This document shows positions 63,273 to 64,000 of a stretch of DNA of 64,000 nt, in pieces. Below the pieces are notes generated by a model. The model saw only the letters and a program-made list of their open reading frames with translations, was not told the DNA's origin and did no database searches. The position numbers and the translations under genes were made by a program. The DNA is from Candidatus Gastranaerophilales bacterium (GTDB taxonomy: Bacteria; Cyanobacteriota; Vampirovibrionia; Gastranaerophilales; Gastranaerophilaceae). The DNA lies in assembly GCA_947625495.1 (NCBI GenBank), contig CANQOQ010000002.1, positions 58,306-122,305 of the forward strand. Direction: 5' to 3'. Every line of letters begins with the position of its first letter. Within the stretch, counting starts at the first letter, position 1.

Positions 63273-64000
63273 TTATATTCAATCCATTTTTCAAAAGTTG
63301 AAAAGAAAATAATAGTATAATACTTTTTACCTTTTTCAATTCTGAAAATTTTATCAAAAAAGAAAAATACCGGATAATAAATAAAAAACGGAAGTTTAGT
63401 AAATCTGTTTATTAAAAACAGGGTTCTGTTTCTTACAAATTCCTTATCTTCTTCTTTCATATCAAGATGTTTAAAATCATATTTCATCATATTAAAAAAT
63501 TTTCTTTTATAAGGAAATCTTATTTTCATAAACCACCAGTAAAGAGTAATAACTTTATAATCCCAGTAGTAATATTTCATTTCGTCAAACAAATCAACAT
63601 TTTTGAGGTTATCGCCAATTAAATTAAATATTTTAAAATAATCAAAGAAAATATGATTTCTGGAATTAGTAACGGCATTTTTTCTGTTGCAGCGATAAAA
63701 CATCAAATCTTCTCTTAAAACAGCCAATTTTTCCGCTTTAAATAAGGCATCATAGACAAAAACATTATCTTCAAAGTAGATTCCGCCGGGGAATTTAACA
63801 TTTTTCTCAATAAGAAAACTTCTTTTATACATTTTATCCCACGGAACACTTGTCTGCCAAAAGACAGAATATTTTATATCACGCCAATTAAAGGTTTTAT
63901 TATCAAACTCTTGCGGAATTTGTTTTAATTTGGCATAAACATGGTTTTTATCTATTTTACCCGTTTTGTCATCAAACTGATTCCAGGTGAAAAGAACAAT
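63266..64000 (-). CDS. GT2 glycosyltransferase, C-terminal part (5' end outside window)
   Basis: The frame is open to the right edge of the window, so an internal Met at 63832 is not the start. Visible residues: TSVPWDKMYKRSFLIEKNVK, FPGGIYFEDNVFVYDAL and MFYRCNRKNAVTNSRN, matching the acceptor half of the GT2 enzymes at 5.8-12.9 kb (WNKIYK, FPEGFIYEDLPF, YRINRKNS). The C-terminus is basic and aromatic. The nucleotide-binding half with its DxD lies beyond the window. Confidence 0.85.
   Translation of the reverse strand: MVLFTWNQFDDKTGKIDKNHVYAKLKQIPQEFDNKTFNWRDIKYSVFWQTSVPWDKMYKRSFLIEKNVKFPGGIYFEDNVFVYDALFKAEKLAVLREDLMFYRCNRKNAVTNSRNHIFFDYFKIFNLIGDNLKNVDLFDEMKYYYWDYKVITLYWWFMKIRFPYKRKFFNMMKYDFKHLDMKEEDKEFVRNRTLFLINRFTKLPFFIYYPVFFFFDKIFRIEKGKKYYTIIFFSTFEKWIEYKK

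Overview
The window is AT-rich chromosomal DNA of a free-living bacterium. RNase Y with YmdB, FtsZ ending in a DIPEFLKK tail, pyruvate phosphate dikinase, a sigma-70 factor, M16 and S41 peptidases, 4Fe-4S redox proteins and many glycosyltransferases with coiled coils fit an anaerobic, gut-associated relative of the Cyanobacteria (Vampirovibrionia/Melainabacteria, Gastranaerophilales type). That placement is inference from gene content; there is no rRNA in the window. No phage, plasmid, transposase or CRISPR array was recognised.

Layout. 1-2.5 kb: a metallophosphoesterase (cut by the window edge), an S41 protease, a probable 6S RNA with its own promoter and a small winged-helix-like gene. 2.6-12.9 kb: seven tightly packed glycosyltransferase or glycosyltransferase-like genes, five carrying long coiled coils. 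13-20 kb: ftsZ, a large M16 peptidase, family-specific membrane proteins, pnuC and tRNA-Leu(UAA). 20.4-27.1 kb: rny-ymdB-PHP operon and ppdK. 27.2-32.4 kb: a chemosensory module (double CheW, MCP, CheA with a degenerate receiver). 32.4-39.4 kb: two PlsC acyltransferases, a sigma factor, a degenerate histidine kinase joined to a UgpC/MalK-type ATPase, an SGNH hydrolase, recR-ybaB and two small genes. 39.4-49.1 kb: a HEAT-like protein, an ABC exporter, a long palindrome, an RqcP-like S4 protein, a pilin-signal/YadA-like/S74 fusion, DciA, two thymidylate-kinase-like genes, tyrA and a GDYXXLXY/DUF2157 pair. 49.1-49.8 kb: a GC-richer non-coding tandem repeat. 51-59.6 kb: purS, a self-contained Tat module (Tat-signal aldo/keto reductase, six-cluster ferredoxin membrane protein, TatA, TatC) and a nickel-pincer (lar) operon with a nickel transporter subunit. 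59.6-64 kb: small membrane proteins, an XRE regulator, AlkD, an EF-hand coiled-coil protein and the end of another glycosyltransferase.

How the parts work together. The glycosyltransferases, the ABC exporter and the PlsC enzymes point to envelope and surface glycan construction. The lar genes make the cofactor of a racemase whose gene is not here. The Tat module looks like an export system carried beside its own substrate. Several genes have a clear -10 box only 6-8 bases before the start codon, so leaderless mRNAs may be common in this organism. Among the less usual items are a prepilin signal on a phage-tail-like S74 protein, a histidine kinase that has lost its catalytic residues, and a roughly 200-bp palindrome between convergent genes.
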